Part shown: piece by piece, positions 34,080 to 46,116 of the stretch
How positions within the stretch are numbered: position 1 is the first letter of the stretch
Layout of the letters: every line of letters begins with the position of its first letter
DNA from: Chaenocephalus aceratus
Taxonomy: Eukaryota; Chordata; Actinopteri; Perciformes; Channichthyidae
Length of the DNA stretch: 64,000 bases
NCBI GenBank assembly: GCA_023974075.1
Contig: CM043793.1
Location: 8,240,788-8,304,787 of the forward strand
Reading direction: 5' to 3'
The notes under the pieces: model-generated
Seen by the model: the letters and a program-made list of their open reading frames with translations, nothing else
What the model was told of the DNA's origin: nothing
Databases searched by the model: none
Program-made: the position numbers and the translations under genes

Positions 34080-34732
34080 ACTACCCCAAGTGAAGGAGTT
34101 CAAGTATCTCGGGGTCTTGTTCTCGAGTGAGGGAACAATGGAGCGTGAGATGGGCCGGAGAATCGGAGCAGCGGGAGCGGTACTGCAGTCGCTTTACCGC
34201 ACCGTTGTGACGAAAAGGGAGCTGAGCCAGAAGGCAAAGCTCTCCGTCTACCGGGCCATTTTCGTTCCTACCCTCACCTATGGTCATGAAGGATGGGTCA
34301 TGACCGAAAGAACGAGATCGCGGATACAAGCGGCCGAGATGGGTTTCCTCCGCCGGGTGGCTGGTGTCTCCCTTAGAGATAAGGTGAGAAGTTCGGTCAT
34401 CAGGGAGGGACTCGGAGTTGAGCCGCTCCTCCTTCGCGTCGAAAGAAGCCAGTTGAGGTGGTTCGGGCACCTAGTTAGGATGCCACCTGGGCGCCTCCCT
34501 AGGGAGGTGTTCCAGGCACGTCCAGCTGGGAAGAGACCAAGGGGTAGACCTAGGACCAGGTGGAGGGATTATATCTCTTCGCTGGCCTGGGAGCGCCTTG
34601 GGATCCCCCAGTCAGAGCTGGTTGATGTCGCCAGGGAAAAGAAAGTTTGGGGCTCTCTGCTGGAACTGCTACCACCCCCGCGACCCGACCACGGATAAGC
34701 GGGAGAAGATGGATGGATGGATGGATGGATAT
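34080..34732 (+). mobile_element. Rex3/RTE-like LINE, 3' fragment
   Basis: A 5'-truncated + strand LINE carrying only the C-terminal end of the reverse transcriptase frame, then a very short 3' UTR and a GATG-type tetranucleotide tail (34708-34730). A short UTR with GATG tandem repeats is typical of fish Rex3 elements of the RTE clade. It is inserted in the centre of the large foldback element. Confidence 0.75.
34090..34698 (+). pseudogene. Rex3/RTE-like reverse transcriptase C-terminus
   Basis: A 202-residue open frame beginning KEFKYLGVLFSSEGTMERE, then YGHEGWVMTERTRSRIQAAE, LRWFGHLVRMPPGRLPREVF and GRPRTRWRDYISSLAWERLG. These are the post-palm and C-terminal motifs shared by many fish LINE copies. 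The catalytic palm is absent. The frame is unbroken to its natural stop, suggesting a fairly young insertion. Confidence 0.8.
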
Positions 34733-34744
34733 AATGACTATTTT

Positions 34745-35220
34745 GCACATCCCTTTCAAGATTTCAAGATTTTCTAAGGTTTATTGACATATCATATTCA
34801 CAACAACGGTGTACTTATGCAATGAATGAAAACGTTGTGTATACCTCCACAATGTTAACTATGTTGAAGCACTTATTTTAACTGATATTATACATATGTA
34901 TTATACTCTTATATAAGATATATGTAGATAGTATAAGAAATGTGCAGAATACGACAGTTTAATGGTGGAGGTATACACATATTGATAGATGTCTTGTACT
35001 GTTGAGGAACCTGCGACCAAGGTTTTTCATCTCCGGCCTTGTCAGGTATTGAACATTCAATAAATAAAGAACACAGAATTATTAAATATAAAACACAGAA
35101 TTTGTGTAATTATACTAAATGATTTACAAATAAACACCACTGCATATTTACAACTGTTACAAATGCTGATGTAACGCAAATGTTTCCAACTTGGGATCAA
35201 TAAAGTATATCTTATCTTAA
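34745..35220. mobile_element. LINE 3'-tail debris
   Basis: Contains tail-like phrases seen in fish LINEs: GGTTTATTGACATATCATAT near 34778, CATTCAATAAATAAAG near 35053 and GGGATCAATAAAGTATATCT near 35193. No coding sequence is left. Family assignment is uncertain. Confidence 0.4.
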
Positions 35221-36131
35221 GATGATCGATGGCTACTGCCATATTTGCACAATTTGGGGAGGGACGCGGTGGACCCGTTCAAATCCCGTTTTGGACAGTC
35301 TGCCGTGGTTCCATCCCATTTCAAGTGCTGTTCGAGGCTCGGCAACCCTCGGAGCACACTCTCCAATCACAGAGCTTGAGGACTATCACGGGGTTTGTCA
35401 AGCGAAGCGGAGAGAATACTTACTTCCGGGTGATATTCTCTAAAGCAAATGAGCTGCTCCGACCCTCGGTCCTGACAGACTCCAACTTGTGTTTATTAAT
35501 CAAACAAATAAATAAACACAAGGATAATTATGTGTTATTGTTGAGTAAATGGAGAATTGCACAGGGGAAAATAACGTATCTATGCCACCATTTTAGATGC
35601 AGATTTTGTTAAACTAATACGTTTGTGCTGTGGACCAACACTATACATTGACGGGGAATGGGGTAGCAATAAAGATAATACCATTAAACAGTTACACAAC
35701 ATAACAGAAATAATATCGATAGCAGCGTCCCTAGCAACCACCTTGGTAACAATGAAAACGTTGTATAGACACAATTTCCTGAAGTAATCTTCGTAATAAC
35801 TAGCAAACTAAAGATCATGTACATCCACTGCACACATAATCTGAAATAACAACTCATATTTCTCGCATCAAATGACATCAAAACGCATTTTAATGGCCAA
35901 AGTAACTTTAAAATAGGCATTTTCCACCGAGAATAAAACGAAGTTCGGCCATGTTTTTTTTGTTCTGCTGGGAGAAATGTGAAGATCACGTGACATAGAC
36001 GCCAGCCATTGGAATGAATGGTGAAAACAACGTAGGGATCTTACAATTTCAGAGGCGTTTTTGTAGAAATACTACGTCCTACGTTGTGGACCAACATAGT
36101 TATTACACGTTTTTTTGTGAGACTGGATTGG

Positions 36132-37949
36132 TCCCGCACAATCATACTCTTTGTCCCTCATGTGGCTTGTTGGCACCTGGTCACCCTAGTTGTATGTGGA
36201 GGGCCTTTCTTTAAAGATGGCTAAAATATGCAACCCGGTATCACGGCAAGACGTGAACATGTGACGATTTACCATGCTGGGAGACGTGAAGATGTCACGA
36301 TTTCGTCCCTTCAAACGTGACAGTTACACAGTATTGTTAACATGGCCCAACCAGTGGAGAAATACCCGGAAATGCCAAGCAGATGCTACCCCGACGGTCG
36401 GTTGTTATTGTCAATATTAATATAATAATTATTTATTTTTTAATAGTCACACTCGATTTCGCCGATGTTCTTGTTGCCCCAGCTGTTCGACACCTATTTT
36501 ATATCGATGTTAATCCATGCGTGTGGATGTGGAATTAACGGACGTGACGTTGTGCGATTGCGTTGCCAGGCAAGAGCTTGGGTTCATGTTAATTTACAAA
36601 CTCTTCAACTAAAACCCTAGTTATATTTAAAAACATTTTAGAAGGCCTCACAAAATACTTTAATGTAAATACAAATTAAAATGTGAAGGAATGTGTGTAT
36701 AACAAAATACATCCATCATTAACAATACCGGAAACAGACGTAGGCAAGATCCTAAGCTCGGTGGTTGGATGTTTTAGCCGCAATGTACGTTTGGATATGG
36801 TGTTTATGCGATGTGAAATCCGAAAACATTTAAAAAAATAAAAAAATACTTTATTCCGAGTGTGCTTGCTTTTCTCTTGCATTGTAATACACGGTTTGGC
36901 TGCATTAAATATTACACAGTCATCTGCCGTTCTTTATTTATAGAGCCCTGATGAGAAGACTTCTGGACAAACAGGAAGAAGTGCCGCCAGATTTAATATT
37001 TAAATGACGTTATTATCATTATAATAACATCATTTAAAATATAATACATTAGTCAGAGGGTTTATTTTCTATGTGACAAGTACTTAAAACTGATATTCTT
37101 TATTAACAGAAAAGTGTTGATAACGCTCCTGTCAGTCCTTGGGATTTAATAGCAGGACTTTAACCTGTAATGATGTATTTTATGTACAAATGAAGGATCA
37201 GATGGTTGTTCCACTGCTGCTGGACATTAAGCGATCGGTTCCTAACCTGACTACCTAAAATAGGGGACAACATCTAAAGTCTTCATAAGTAATGCTCCAA
37301 AAGGTCAACAATATCTTAGCATTATAAAAACAATAAAAGAGAATTTTGTAAAACAATGGTAAAAGTTAGGCACATAATGATAAATAATTGTTTCAAACTA
37401 TACCATGTGAGTATTTCTAAACCTGTTCTTCAAAGCTAACACTTGCCCCTCAGATACTCTTTTGTGATTCTTTATCATTAGTTTGTGATTTTCATTACAT
37501 TCCAGGGGTGATGGCGTACTTTGCTTAATGCTGTATCCATTCATCCCTTGTTTGCTGCTATACCCAAATAGCTTGTAAACACAAAAGTGTGTAAACGAAA
37601 ACTCATGCCAATTTAGGTTGGAATTTAAATTCAATACAACCCTTGTACTGTATACGTTATACAACAATTACATTACAATGTGTCCTCAATTCCACTGCAT
37701 ACAGCTCTAAGCCCTTACACACCCGGGCCGAGACGAACAAATAACATGAAAAATTAGAAAAAAATCACATGCAAATATTTTGTATCCAGAGCTTTTAATG
37801 TAAAATGTAAGAACATAAGGAGTGGATCTGGTATAATCTTAAAGGCATTATATACTGTATAGCATTAAGTATGCTGACATGGTCTGGACAATAAAGCTTC
37901 TGTGTTGGTTTTATAATTCTCACTCTTTATTTTACCAGTATTATAAGAT
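36132..37949. other. Unannotated sequence with repeat fragments
   Basis: 36226-36340 starts CAACCCGGTATCACGGCAAG and resembles the tip region of the foldback family. 36846-36978 is the second copy of the direct repeat first seen at 33614. The rest is unassigned AT-rich DNA. Confidence 0.45.
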
Positions 37950-38140
37950 TTAAAGGGGCCCTATATTTCAATTTTTCAGGTTCATATTTGTACTTTGTTC
38001 CTCTACTGTGGAATGTTTACATGCTTTAATGTTCAAAAATGTCTTTAATTTTCCAGCCCAGTCTGCTCTGATGGGTTAGCTAGCACACTCCATTATGATT
38101 GGTCAACCGCTTAGAGATGTCCATCCACATAGCCTATCAC
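37950..38140 (+). mobile_element. TTAA-ended MITE, partial
   Basis: Begins TTTAAAGGGGCCCTATATTT and carries CATGCTTTAATGTTCAAAAA and CCCAGTCTGCTCTGATGGGT. It is cut on the right by the hAT insertion at 38141. Confidence 0.65.
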
Positions 38141-39296
38141 CAGGGTTGGGTTGTAACGGAATACATGTAACGGCGTTACGTAATCAGAATACAAAAATCA
38201 AGTAACTGTATTCAGCTCGCGTTACATTTGAAAAACGAGTAATCTGATTACAGTTACTTTCGTAAACCTGAAGTGAATACATTTTGGATTACTTATTGGA
38301 ATTATTGGTGGAAAGATTTCCTCACAACATTTAATATTCATTACTAAAGGTACAGCCGAATCATCACAGCGCACAAAACCTATTACCCGCCGCAGATGGG
38401 CCAACAAAGCGTTTGAAAAAAAATCGCGGGTCCGCTCGCTCAGTGAAACAATAACAACGAAACATGGAGGAACAAAAGTCTGCGTTTAAATCGCGTGTGT
38501 GTGTGTGGTTAAAACACATCAGCCTGCGGTCGCTCTTTAGCCTTACTAATGATTATTTCTGAAGGTAAACACAGTGAAGGCGGTGCGTGAAAGGCGGTGC
38601 ATGAAAGGCGGTGCATGAAAGGCGGTGCATGAAAGGCGGTGCATGAAAGGCACTGCGAGCTCGTCTTCTCAGAGGCTGAGTTAACCCTCCCGCTGCCTCC
38701 TGGTGCTGCAGAGATTTCATGAAATGAAGGAGGTGTTCCTTCTATAAACAGCTGTCGGCAGCAAATACTGTGAGTGTCACGGATATGAATACATAGATCA
38801 AGGCAGATTGGTGCACACACTCTCCTCTCCTGTTTTGCCAATCCGGTGCTTAAACAAATATAGCTCTACACCCCTGGCCGAAATGTCCTTAAAATGAAGT
38901 CCGAGTTCGACATTTAAATTAATGTCCTGCCAACACTGGCAGGACAGAAGGCGACACGCCCGTTCTAAGCCGTGTCCCTCACTCCTCACATCCCAAGCTG
39001 CATCCCCAAAAAGTTTATTATTACATCGTTTCAGATGTTATGTTTCAGTTGTGCTCTTGATAAGCCATTAAAACAGTAAAACATGTTCAGTTTCCTTTTG
39101 CTTTTTGTGTCTCCTGTTCACCAAAACATACCCATCTGTGATGGAAAAAGAAAGTAATCCAAAAGTAATCTAAAAGTAATCTGATTACGGTACTTTTTTA
39201 AGACACGTAACTGTAACTGTATTCGGATTACTTTCAGAGCCATGTAATCAGTAATCAGTAACTGATTACATTTACAAAGTAACCCTCCCAACCCTG
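38141..39296. mobile_element. hAT-like MITE with exact 8-bp target duplication
   Basis: Begins CAGGGTTGGGTTGTAACG and ends GTAACCCTCCCAACCCTG. CCTATCAC is duplicated at 38133-38140 and 39297-39304. Subterminal zones are filled with TAATCNGATTAC-like motifs (AATCTGATTACAGTTACTTT and relatives). No transposase frame was seen, so it is non-autonomous. A 14-base minisatellite lies inside. Confidence 0.93.
38579..38650 (+). repeat. 14-bp minisatellite
   Basis: About five tandem units of GTGCATGAAAGGCG, first and last slightly changed, inside the hAT element. Confidence 0.95.
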
Positions 39297-39454
39297 CCTA
39301 TCACTTACAATATGTGACCTGCTCCATTGAAATCAGTCGCATTGACCCAAAGACACATTTTGAGTTGTATACACTGTTTGAAAGAGGAGATTCCTAGCTT
39401 TCTAATGATATCAGGATTGTTTTTTGTGCTCCAAATATTAAGCAAAATATGTCG

Positions 39455-39516
39455 GTAGGGTTAGGGTTAGGGTTAGGGGTAGGGTTAGGGTTAGGGGTAG
39501 GGGTAGGGTTAGGGTA
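39455..39516 (+). repeat. Interstitial telomeric repeat (TTAGGG)n
   Basis: About ten units of TTAGGG with GGGGTAGGG variants. It lies in the middle of a contig and so is not a chromosome end. A 20-base inverted repeat starts one base after it. Confidence 0.95.
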
Positions 39517-39612
39517 ATGTTGTGAATCGAGTGGCCCATGGTGGTGGTGGGGTTATGGTATGGGCAGGCGTATGTTATGGACGACGAACACAGGCCACTC
39601 GATTCACAACAT
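39517..39612. repeat. Perfect 20-bp inverted repeat with 56-bp loop
   Basis: ATGTTGTGAATCGAGTGGCC at 39517-39536 is the exact reverse complement of 39593-39612. The loop is G/T-rich. It could be the tips of a tiny transposon or a hairpin remnant. Confidence 0.9.
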
Positions 39613-39794
39613 CAACAAATAAAACCCTCTCTCTTTTCCTCCGTACCCAAATCTTTTAAAAATGGGTGTACAACGAGCGGATACAGATTGCCATCCGCTG
39701 TGACGTGTCCATCCGCTGTGACGTTGGCAGACCCACAGCAAGTTGCTATCAGAAACAATGCCTGACATGTTTTGGACGTCTTTGTTTACATTAG

Positions 39795-40236
39795 CAAGCC
39801 TCGCTAATACTCAGAGCTAACCTGTACTGGAGAGCACATGTGTTTAAAAAGCAGGAAATAAAAAAAGGAACTCACCTTGTGATAAACCTGCAAGAGAAAA
39901 AGCATTTGAGCTCCATACTATTTCAGAAATATCCCTTGACGTGGTTTAAACAGGATGGTGTTTTATCACAACCGAATTTAACTTTATCTCCGGTAAAATT
40001 CTGATCAGGCATTAGCTCCGCCTCCTTTACTTTCTTTTTTTCAAGCTAAGGACCCAAAATCCGCGTTTCTCTAACAGGGCTTCAAAAGAGGGGTTTGAGC
40101 AGTATGAGGCATGGCAACAATGGGTGATCTGTTTGGTATTTTGAAAAAAAAACTTCACAGACATGTTTTGTATGGTACTGTATGGCCCTACAATATATTT
40201 TTTCAAATATAGCATGATAGGTCCACTTTAAGTGAT
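39795..40236 (-). mobile_element. TTAA-ended MITE copy, long form
   Basis: Ends CAAATATAGCATGATAGGTC followed by CACTTTAAG. It is similar along its length to 53570-53892 (shared CTTCACAGACAT, TACAATATAT, TTTCAAATATAGCAT). No coding content. Confidence 0.6.
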
Positions 40237-41463
40237 GTTACAGCTTGTTCAACCTGTAATAGACACACGTTGCAAGTCTGAAGTCTAAAGAAACCACAGT
40301 GACATCACAGGGATTAAATATGAATGATATTTTTGTTCTAATCAAACACCCATTCCCATGACCAGATCCAATTCCAACCGCTTGAGCTTTCAGGCGGATC
40401 AGATGATACTTGCATTAACGAACAATTGTTTGTTTGTTCCTGGAAAGCCAACATGTTGACAAATATGAGTCAATAATAAGCAGCCGTGTGACTGGAAACC
40501 CGAGAGGAAAAAGTGAAGGAGAAACTACAAATCAAAGAACTCACACAAGTTTTGAATATGTTCACGATACATTAACATTAAAGTTAATACACCTGTCCTT
40601 GTTTTTTCCTAATATGCTCCTTAGTGTTGGTAATACACCTCATTGAAACTGAGAACCAGCTGCTGCTACAATGTGAATGTTAAGAAGTGTTGTTTCACCT
40701 GTTTGGTAACTTGCTCTGACATGCCTGAAGCAAACCAAGTGTTGACAACACCAGGTTTATTATAAATAACAAAACATCACACCAGTAGCCAGGTGACGGA
40801 GTTATTGTTTTGTACTTGCCTTGTATCAGACATATTTGTCATCATATTGCTATTCTTCCTCAGTCTGAAATGGGGTCCATGCTAGCTGAATTTTGTGGGG
40901 GGGATTTGATTTTCCGTAATGCTATTTTGATTGGTACATTTGAACCGCTGTTTCCTTTACATAAACATGTCAGCATTCACCCATTTACACACAATCAGAC
41001 AGAGTTGGGCCACATCCATACAAGGACTAAAGACTGTCAATCACACATAAGGAGAGCCCTGGGTGGGAGCTGTGTTCCACCTTTTTTATTTCTGTCACAT
41101 AACTGTTCAGCAACAGAGCCAGGAAAGCCATGAACAACTCTTGATGGATATTTGTTAGAGCTGAGGCCAACAAAAACAGAATCAACACCTAATAAAAAAC
41201 AGCTCATATTCACAATATCGACCTTTAAGACTTGGTGTTAGTGCTGAGGGACCTCATGAGTTTGTTTGAGTGTTTACGTGGATTCCTTTGACTCAGTGTA
41301 AATTGTCTGGTAATGTAATCTTCCTAAAAAAGTCCCTTAACATGAAAGGAAAACACTTGTTCACCTCTAAAAAATCTGGTCATTGCCTTTCAGCCTAAAA
41401 TGACAACAATTGAAACCTTATTTAAAGTTCAGCTTGAATATCTTTTTATTCTCATCGTCACTG
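40237..41463. other. Unannotated sequence
   Basis: No recognisable gene or repeat. Open frames are short and motif-free. Confidence 0.4.
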
Positions 41464-41471
41464 CTCTTGCA

Positions 41472-41938
41472 CAGTGCTTCTCAGACCTTTTTCAGTAATG
41501 TACCCCCTTTGAAACATCTTCTCAGCCAAGTACCCCCTGACCGACCCCCCAACATTTTTGATAGAAAAAGCCATATAAATCATTACAATATATTGATGTT
41601 CCATCAGTGTGTGATGTATTAACTCCTTCATGCATGAATTACAACCAACTAAGGATTTTTTCAAGGATTTTTTCAATTGAAGTGAATCGAAATGATATAT
41701 TATGAAAAACTATAAAATACAATACACACATTTTAATGTTTATATGAGGACCCCCTTGGTGGTTCTAGGAATATTTTATAGAAAAGGGTGTGTTCTATAT
41801 AACTTGTTGTACTAAGATTATTTTCATAATCATGCATGCTATTTTTTTTATAAACTTTTTTTTGTTTTATCTCACGCACCCCCTGCAGTACCCCAACGCA
41901 CCCCTAGGGGTCCGCGTACCCCCATTTGAGAATCACTG
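41472..41938. mobile_element. hAT-like MITE (CAGTG...CACTG)
   Basis: Begins CAGTGCTTCTCAGACCTTTT and ends CCCCCATTTGAGAATCACTG; the interior is rich in TACCCCC. The 8-base flanks CTCTTGCA and GTCTAGCA agree at 6 of 8 positions, consistent with an old hAT target duplication. Confidence 0.75.
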
Positions 41939-42568
41939 GTCTAGCAGCAAGTCCTCAAAAAAGGCTTTAGTTTTCGAGATACCCCTACCTGAGGTAGAAC
42001 AAAACACAACAATGATTTTTCTTATCTTTAGGGTCTCCCGTTAATGAAATTGATTGTTGTCAAATTTTATTTTGGGGGAAAACATTTTTTTTGCTTGTCC
42101 TTTAGAACTACCCCAATCCCTGAAAAAGAGCCAAATTAGACCAGGCCGAATAGGGGAAAGGTGACAAAAAAGCCCATAACCTGAGAATGATCACTCCTCT
42201 CCTCTTCAGATTTGCTGAGGTATGAACCAGGTGGCTGTCCTACATCACCACATAGTCAGAGTATTATTTACTTGATAAAATACGTAATTATAGTCCTGTA
42301 AACTTAGCTTTAGTTTAGACGGAAATTGTACTTTTTGGTGAAAGGAACATCGGACTCCATCACTTTTCTCTCATTTATCAGAAAAACTGAAATCCCTAAA
42401 AAATATGCCATTACTGAATTGTCTAGGGTGCTATTGAACACTAACCAGTAGTTGTATGGAAATATCTGGGACAGTTCTATTGCAAATTAGATGTCTTTAG
42501 ACATAGGCCTACCTCTCCTCTGACACAGTCAAATTCCGAATGGGGGAGAAGTGGCATAATAGCCTATA

Positions 42569-42869
42569 ACGGCCCGTCCACACAGCGGCGTGCGTGTCTG
42601 AAACTCGACCAACAACCAATCACATGAATCTCCCGCCCCTGACACACAAGCAGCAGTTTGATTGGCTAGAGCTTGTACTGGCATATGATTCGATTGGCTG
42701 ACGCTTCTGCCGAGGCTTCAAAAGTTGAACATTGCTCAACTTTTGCAGCGAGCCACGCCAGCAAAGCTCCGCGTCGCTTCACGCAATGCAGTTCGGCGAA
42801 AAGTGCCGTCACCCCCATTCAAAGTGAATGGTCAAGCTTTCAACGCACGCCGCTGTGTCGACGGGCCGT
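42569..42869. mobile_element. Short MITE with 27-bp inverted tips
   Basis: The left tip ACGGCCCGTCCACACAGCGG continues to 42595. The right tip at 42843-42869 is its reverse complement with one difference. The interior is GC-richer than its surroundings and has no transposase. Target duplication not resolved. Confidence 0.8.
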
Positions 42870-42959
42870 CAGTTAAGAATTCTCACTCTGATGGTCATCA
42901 TATTTGGAGAGGGAAATACCAGGTGGCTGAACTACATCACCAAATAGTCAGAATAATCA

Positions 42960-43567
42960 ATCAAAAATCAAAAGCTTTTATTGTCATTGTACATATATAC
43001 AACGAGATTCATGGTTGCTGCTCCAGCGAGTGCTTTAAAAACAGACATATTAAAACACAAAATAAAAGGTCTGACAGTTACGACCAGCAAGTAGTGCACA
43101 CAGCTTCGGATCGTCAAGTAGATGACCAGGATTAATAAATAAATAAATAGATGAATAAAATAGAATTATGATAAAATATATATATATGATAAATATTACA
43201 GTATACATAAAAACAGACCAGGATTATTGCACAGTGGGGATGTGGGGAGTTATTTTTGTGTGTTTAATGTCCTAATGGCCCATGGGAAGAAACTGTTTGT
43301 GAGTCTGGAGGTGCGGGCTTTCAGTGAACGGTAGCGCCGGCCCGAGGGCAGCAGGTCGAACAGATGACGGGCTGGGTGGGATGAGTCCTTCAGGATGGAA
43401 CTGGTCCTCCTGAGGCAGCGAGACCTGGTGATGTCTTCCAGGGAGGGCAGAGGGCAGCCAATAATCCTCTGGGCCGTGTTAATGACCCTCTGCAGAGCCT
43501 TCCTGTCGGCAGCCGAGCACCCTGCATACCAAGCAGAGATGCAGTATGAGCAATAAGAGTAACCCAA
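42960..43567 (-). mobile_element. LINE 3' fragment (reverse transcriptase C-terminus)
   Basis: Minus-strand frame 43250-43567 reads AADRKALQRVINTAQRIIGC, SLEDITRSRCLRRTSSILKD and HLFDLLPSGRRYRSLKARTS, ending NSFFPWAIRTLN. This is the well-known C-terminal block of a fish LINE reverse transcriptase. Its 3' tail on the + strand reads GCTTTTATTGTCATTGTACA. The catalytic core is absent. Confidence 0.75.
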
Positions 43568-44251
43568 TACAATAAAGTATGTTAGTTCTAAATTGCAAGC
43601 TTCTAAAACATAGGTGTAGATAGTACAGGTTTTATTGAAACTAGAACCTTAATTAAAAGTACAGTATACAAATCATCAAATAAGGTGAGAAGTCAAGTAT
43701 ATAGATACTATATATAGAATATAGATATATAGATACTTTGTTCTACCTCGGGTAGGGGTATCTCAAAATCTGAGGGCCCTTCCTGCTAGACTATATACTT
43801 TCTGCTCCTGCCTTTGGGTCAAATACATTTTAAATAGAACAGCAGGCTAATTGTAAGGAAATTATCAACAAACAGAGAGTGAAATTGAGTGAGCTAGAGA
43901 AGAATGACAGGAAGTACGAATAATGAGCACAGAGAGAAGCCAGAGAATCAGCTTTCTGTATCCGAGGTTCCCAGACCCTACACTGCTGAACAAGTCAATC
44001 TTTTTTATTCGTTTACCTACAACTATTGGAAAAAATAATAATTCTGAGGACATATTTTACTTTGACTCTGCTCAGTGATGTAAGTACATGAATGGTAATA
44101 TTGTTTCAAAACTAAAATGGTAATGATTTATAATTGACGGAGATTTAAGGAGCTACATTAGCATTAATGGCAGATATTCTTTGCAGTGTAGTTATTTGGC
44201 TTTGATAACCATCAGTGTTTATTTTGTCTCTATTTCTGGTTATCAGGGGCT

Positions 44252-44252
<1 letters not shown>
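43568..44252. other. Unannotated sequence
   Basis: AT-rich, with a short TATAGA-type low-complexity patch near 43700-43735. No supported gene. Confidence 0.4.

Positions 44253-44309
<57 letters not shown>
44253..44309 (+). repeat. (CA)n microsatellite
   Basis: About 28 CA units with one AA interruption near the end. Confidence 0.97.
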
Positions 44310-44312
<3 letters not shown>

Positions 44313-44962
44313 TCACAGATGACATCACGCGGCTATTAATGAATTTCTATTTTTGTCAACTGTGAGTCCGCCACACAGAAAATACGTGTGTATGAACTCT
44401 TGTACTTCAGCCTTTGTGAGGACTGAGTTGAGTTATAGATGTGGTTTTAAAGATAATTGACATAGTGTTATGATCAAAGTAAGAAATAATTAGTAATGTC
44501 AATCTGAGGACTCAGAAAGGAGCTCCCTTGGAAGGGAGTTTCTCTCCCACACACTCCCCCCCCCCCCCCCTCCCTGAAGCACCTCCACTGGACTGAGACA
44601 GAGGCGGTTTCTCAATCTCGAGGATACTGGCTTCCAAGCCAATATTTCAAGGATGCTACGTCATCGAGTGCCGCCGAAGGACTGTTCCAATCTCCAGCAT
44701 ACTTGGAATTCCACCGAGGTTTGGGGGAAATTTCGAGGCTGCACATGGGTAGACTTTGCGTCCTTAAAATCCCCGCTATGCTTTGTGCACAGACCAATTT
44801 CAAAAACCCTTGCGGAGAATGGCTGAACCGACGCAGCACACATTTAAATGTAAGTACGTAGTGGCGTAGAACATGTGTTGGTAAATATGTTACTTTGTTA
44901 AATTTGTTATCACCAAAAATGTGTTCCGTGAAAGTAAAGCAAGTTCATAATTAGATAGACAT

Positions 44963-45467
44963 TGTAGCTGCCCTCGGCAATAATCACAGCAGAGTCTCGA
45001 CGGATGTAGTTTCTTTAATGGTCTTTCAATCATCGTGAAAACTAAAATATATACAGACATAGAACAAGTACAAATCATTGATTAAATCACAAATATATAT
45101 TCACCGATCAAACAAACACTTGTAATACAGTCCCTGTAACGTACCTCGCTCCGCTCACCGAGGGTGCAATATGTGCGACGTTAGGCATGGCAGTCCTTAT
45201 CTTAATATATCACTTGGCACTATGAACAGTTGAGCCAAGGAACAACACACACAGTTTCAATTAAAACCTATATAAACCGATTATATAACACAATGTTCGT
45301 GGCAATTCAGTAACTTACATGTATGTTTGAGAGGTCCGTAGCACAGGCTAGACCTCGTTGCCTGGGAACAGTTTAAATCAGTTATGATTCCGGGGTCCGC
45401 AGCGTCACACCCATACCTACGCCTGCCCCTAACCATGCATATTAAAATAACGTAGCGGTGAGTTACA
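44963..45467 (-). repeat. BEL/Pao 3' LTR
   Basis: 505 bases, TG...CA, about 2% different by eye from the other LTR at 51595-52106. It follows a purine-rich tract (45468-45477 on the complementary strand). Confidence 0.93.
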
Positions 45468-45635
45468 CTCCCACCATATCCTGTCCTGATGAACAAACTG
45501 GGTGAATCATACAGGATTTCTAGACTCTCAAAAAACAAAACACACTTAAAGGTATGGTGGTTCACACATAAATAAGCTTTGTCGCCTTAGCAAACATGTT
45601 TACTAGTATGTCTGATGCAAGTGTATTTTAGCCAA

Positions 45636-46037
45636 TTATTCACCTTCAATGAGTAAAACTAGCTTCTGAATGGGACGTTCTAGGATCGAGGGTTTGGAGG
45701 TGTAATCTTGTTTCTTTGTTGATTTCCGATCTCCAACTTGCACCTTGACTCGACGAACCAAACCATCGGTCCCTTCAGTTGTCTCGACCACTCGCCCTAG
45801 CTGCCACTGATTCCTTGGAAGCATGTCTTCCTTGATAATGACTATGTCTTTAACCTTCAGGTTGCGCCGGGGTATGTGCCACTTTTGTCTTAAGGAAACG
45901 TTCTGGAGGTATTCTTTCTTCCACCGACTCCAGAACTGTTCGGTCAGGTATTGCACTCGTCGCCACCTTTTGGCCGAGTACGTGTCTTCCTTCTCAAACT
46001 TTCCAGGAGGTGGAAGAGCAATCTTAGATTTCATCAA
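45636..46037 (-). pseudogene. BEL/Pao integrase C-terminal domain
   Basis: A 133-residue frame with ALPPPGKFEKEDTYSAKRWR, FWSRWKKEYLQNVSLRQKWH and DIVIIKEDMLPRNQWQLGRV. This is the DUF5641-type C-terminal domain of BEL/Pao integrases. Only about 80 bases separate it from the RNase H frame. The HHCC and catalytic D,D,E regions, normally some hundreds of codons, are absent apart from an N-terminal scrap reading HPIILPKDSH at about 46070-46110. Confidence 0.88.
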
Positions 46038-46116
46038 GATGAGGTAGCATCTGGGTATAGAGAATCAGCTTGGTGATGTGGCTGTCTTTCGGGAGTATGA
46101 TGGGGTGCTTTAGTTC

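Larger units (their letters stand above)
32981..36131. mobile_element. Large foldback element with ~580-bp inverted arms
   Basis: Left arm 32981-33561 and right arm 35554-36131 are reverse complements with a few differences. Shared blocks include CAACGTAGGACGTAGTATTT, CACGTGATCTTCACATTTCT and the chain around ATCGATATTATTTCTGTTAT. The tips (ACAACCCAGTCTCA and its partner TGAGACTGGATTGG) match the tips of the 324-base element at 30842. The 2-kb centre holds LINE debris (a Rex3-like tail at 34080-34732 and others at 34745-35220). Open frames of about 98 residues in both arms are copies of one another and do not look like proteins. No target duplication was found. Confidence 0.8.

Noticed and set aside
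39455..39516. Chromosome end
   Set aside because: The run is short, degenerate and inside continuous sequence, so it is interstitial.
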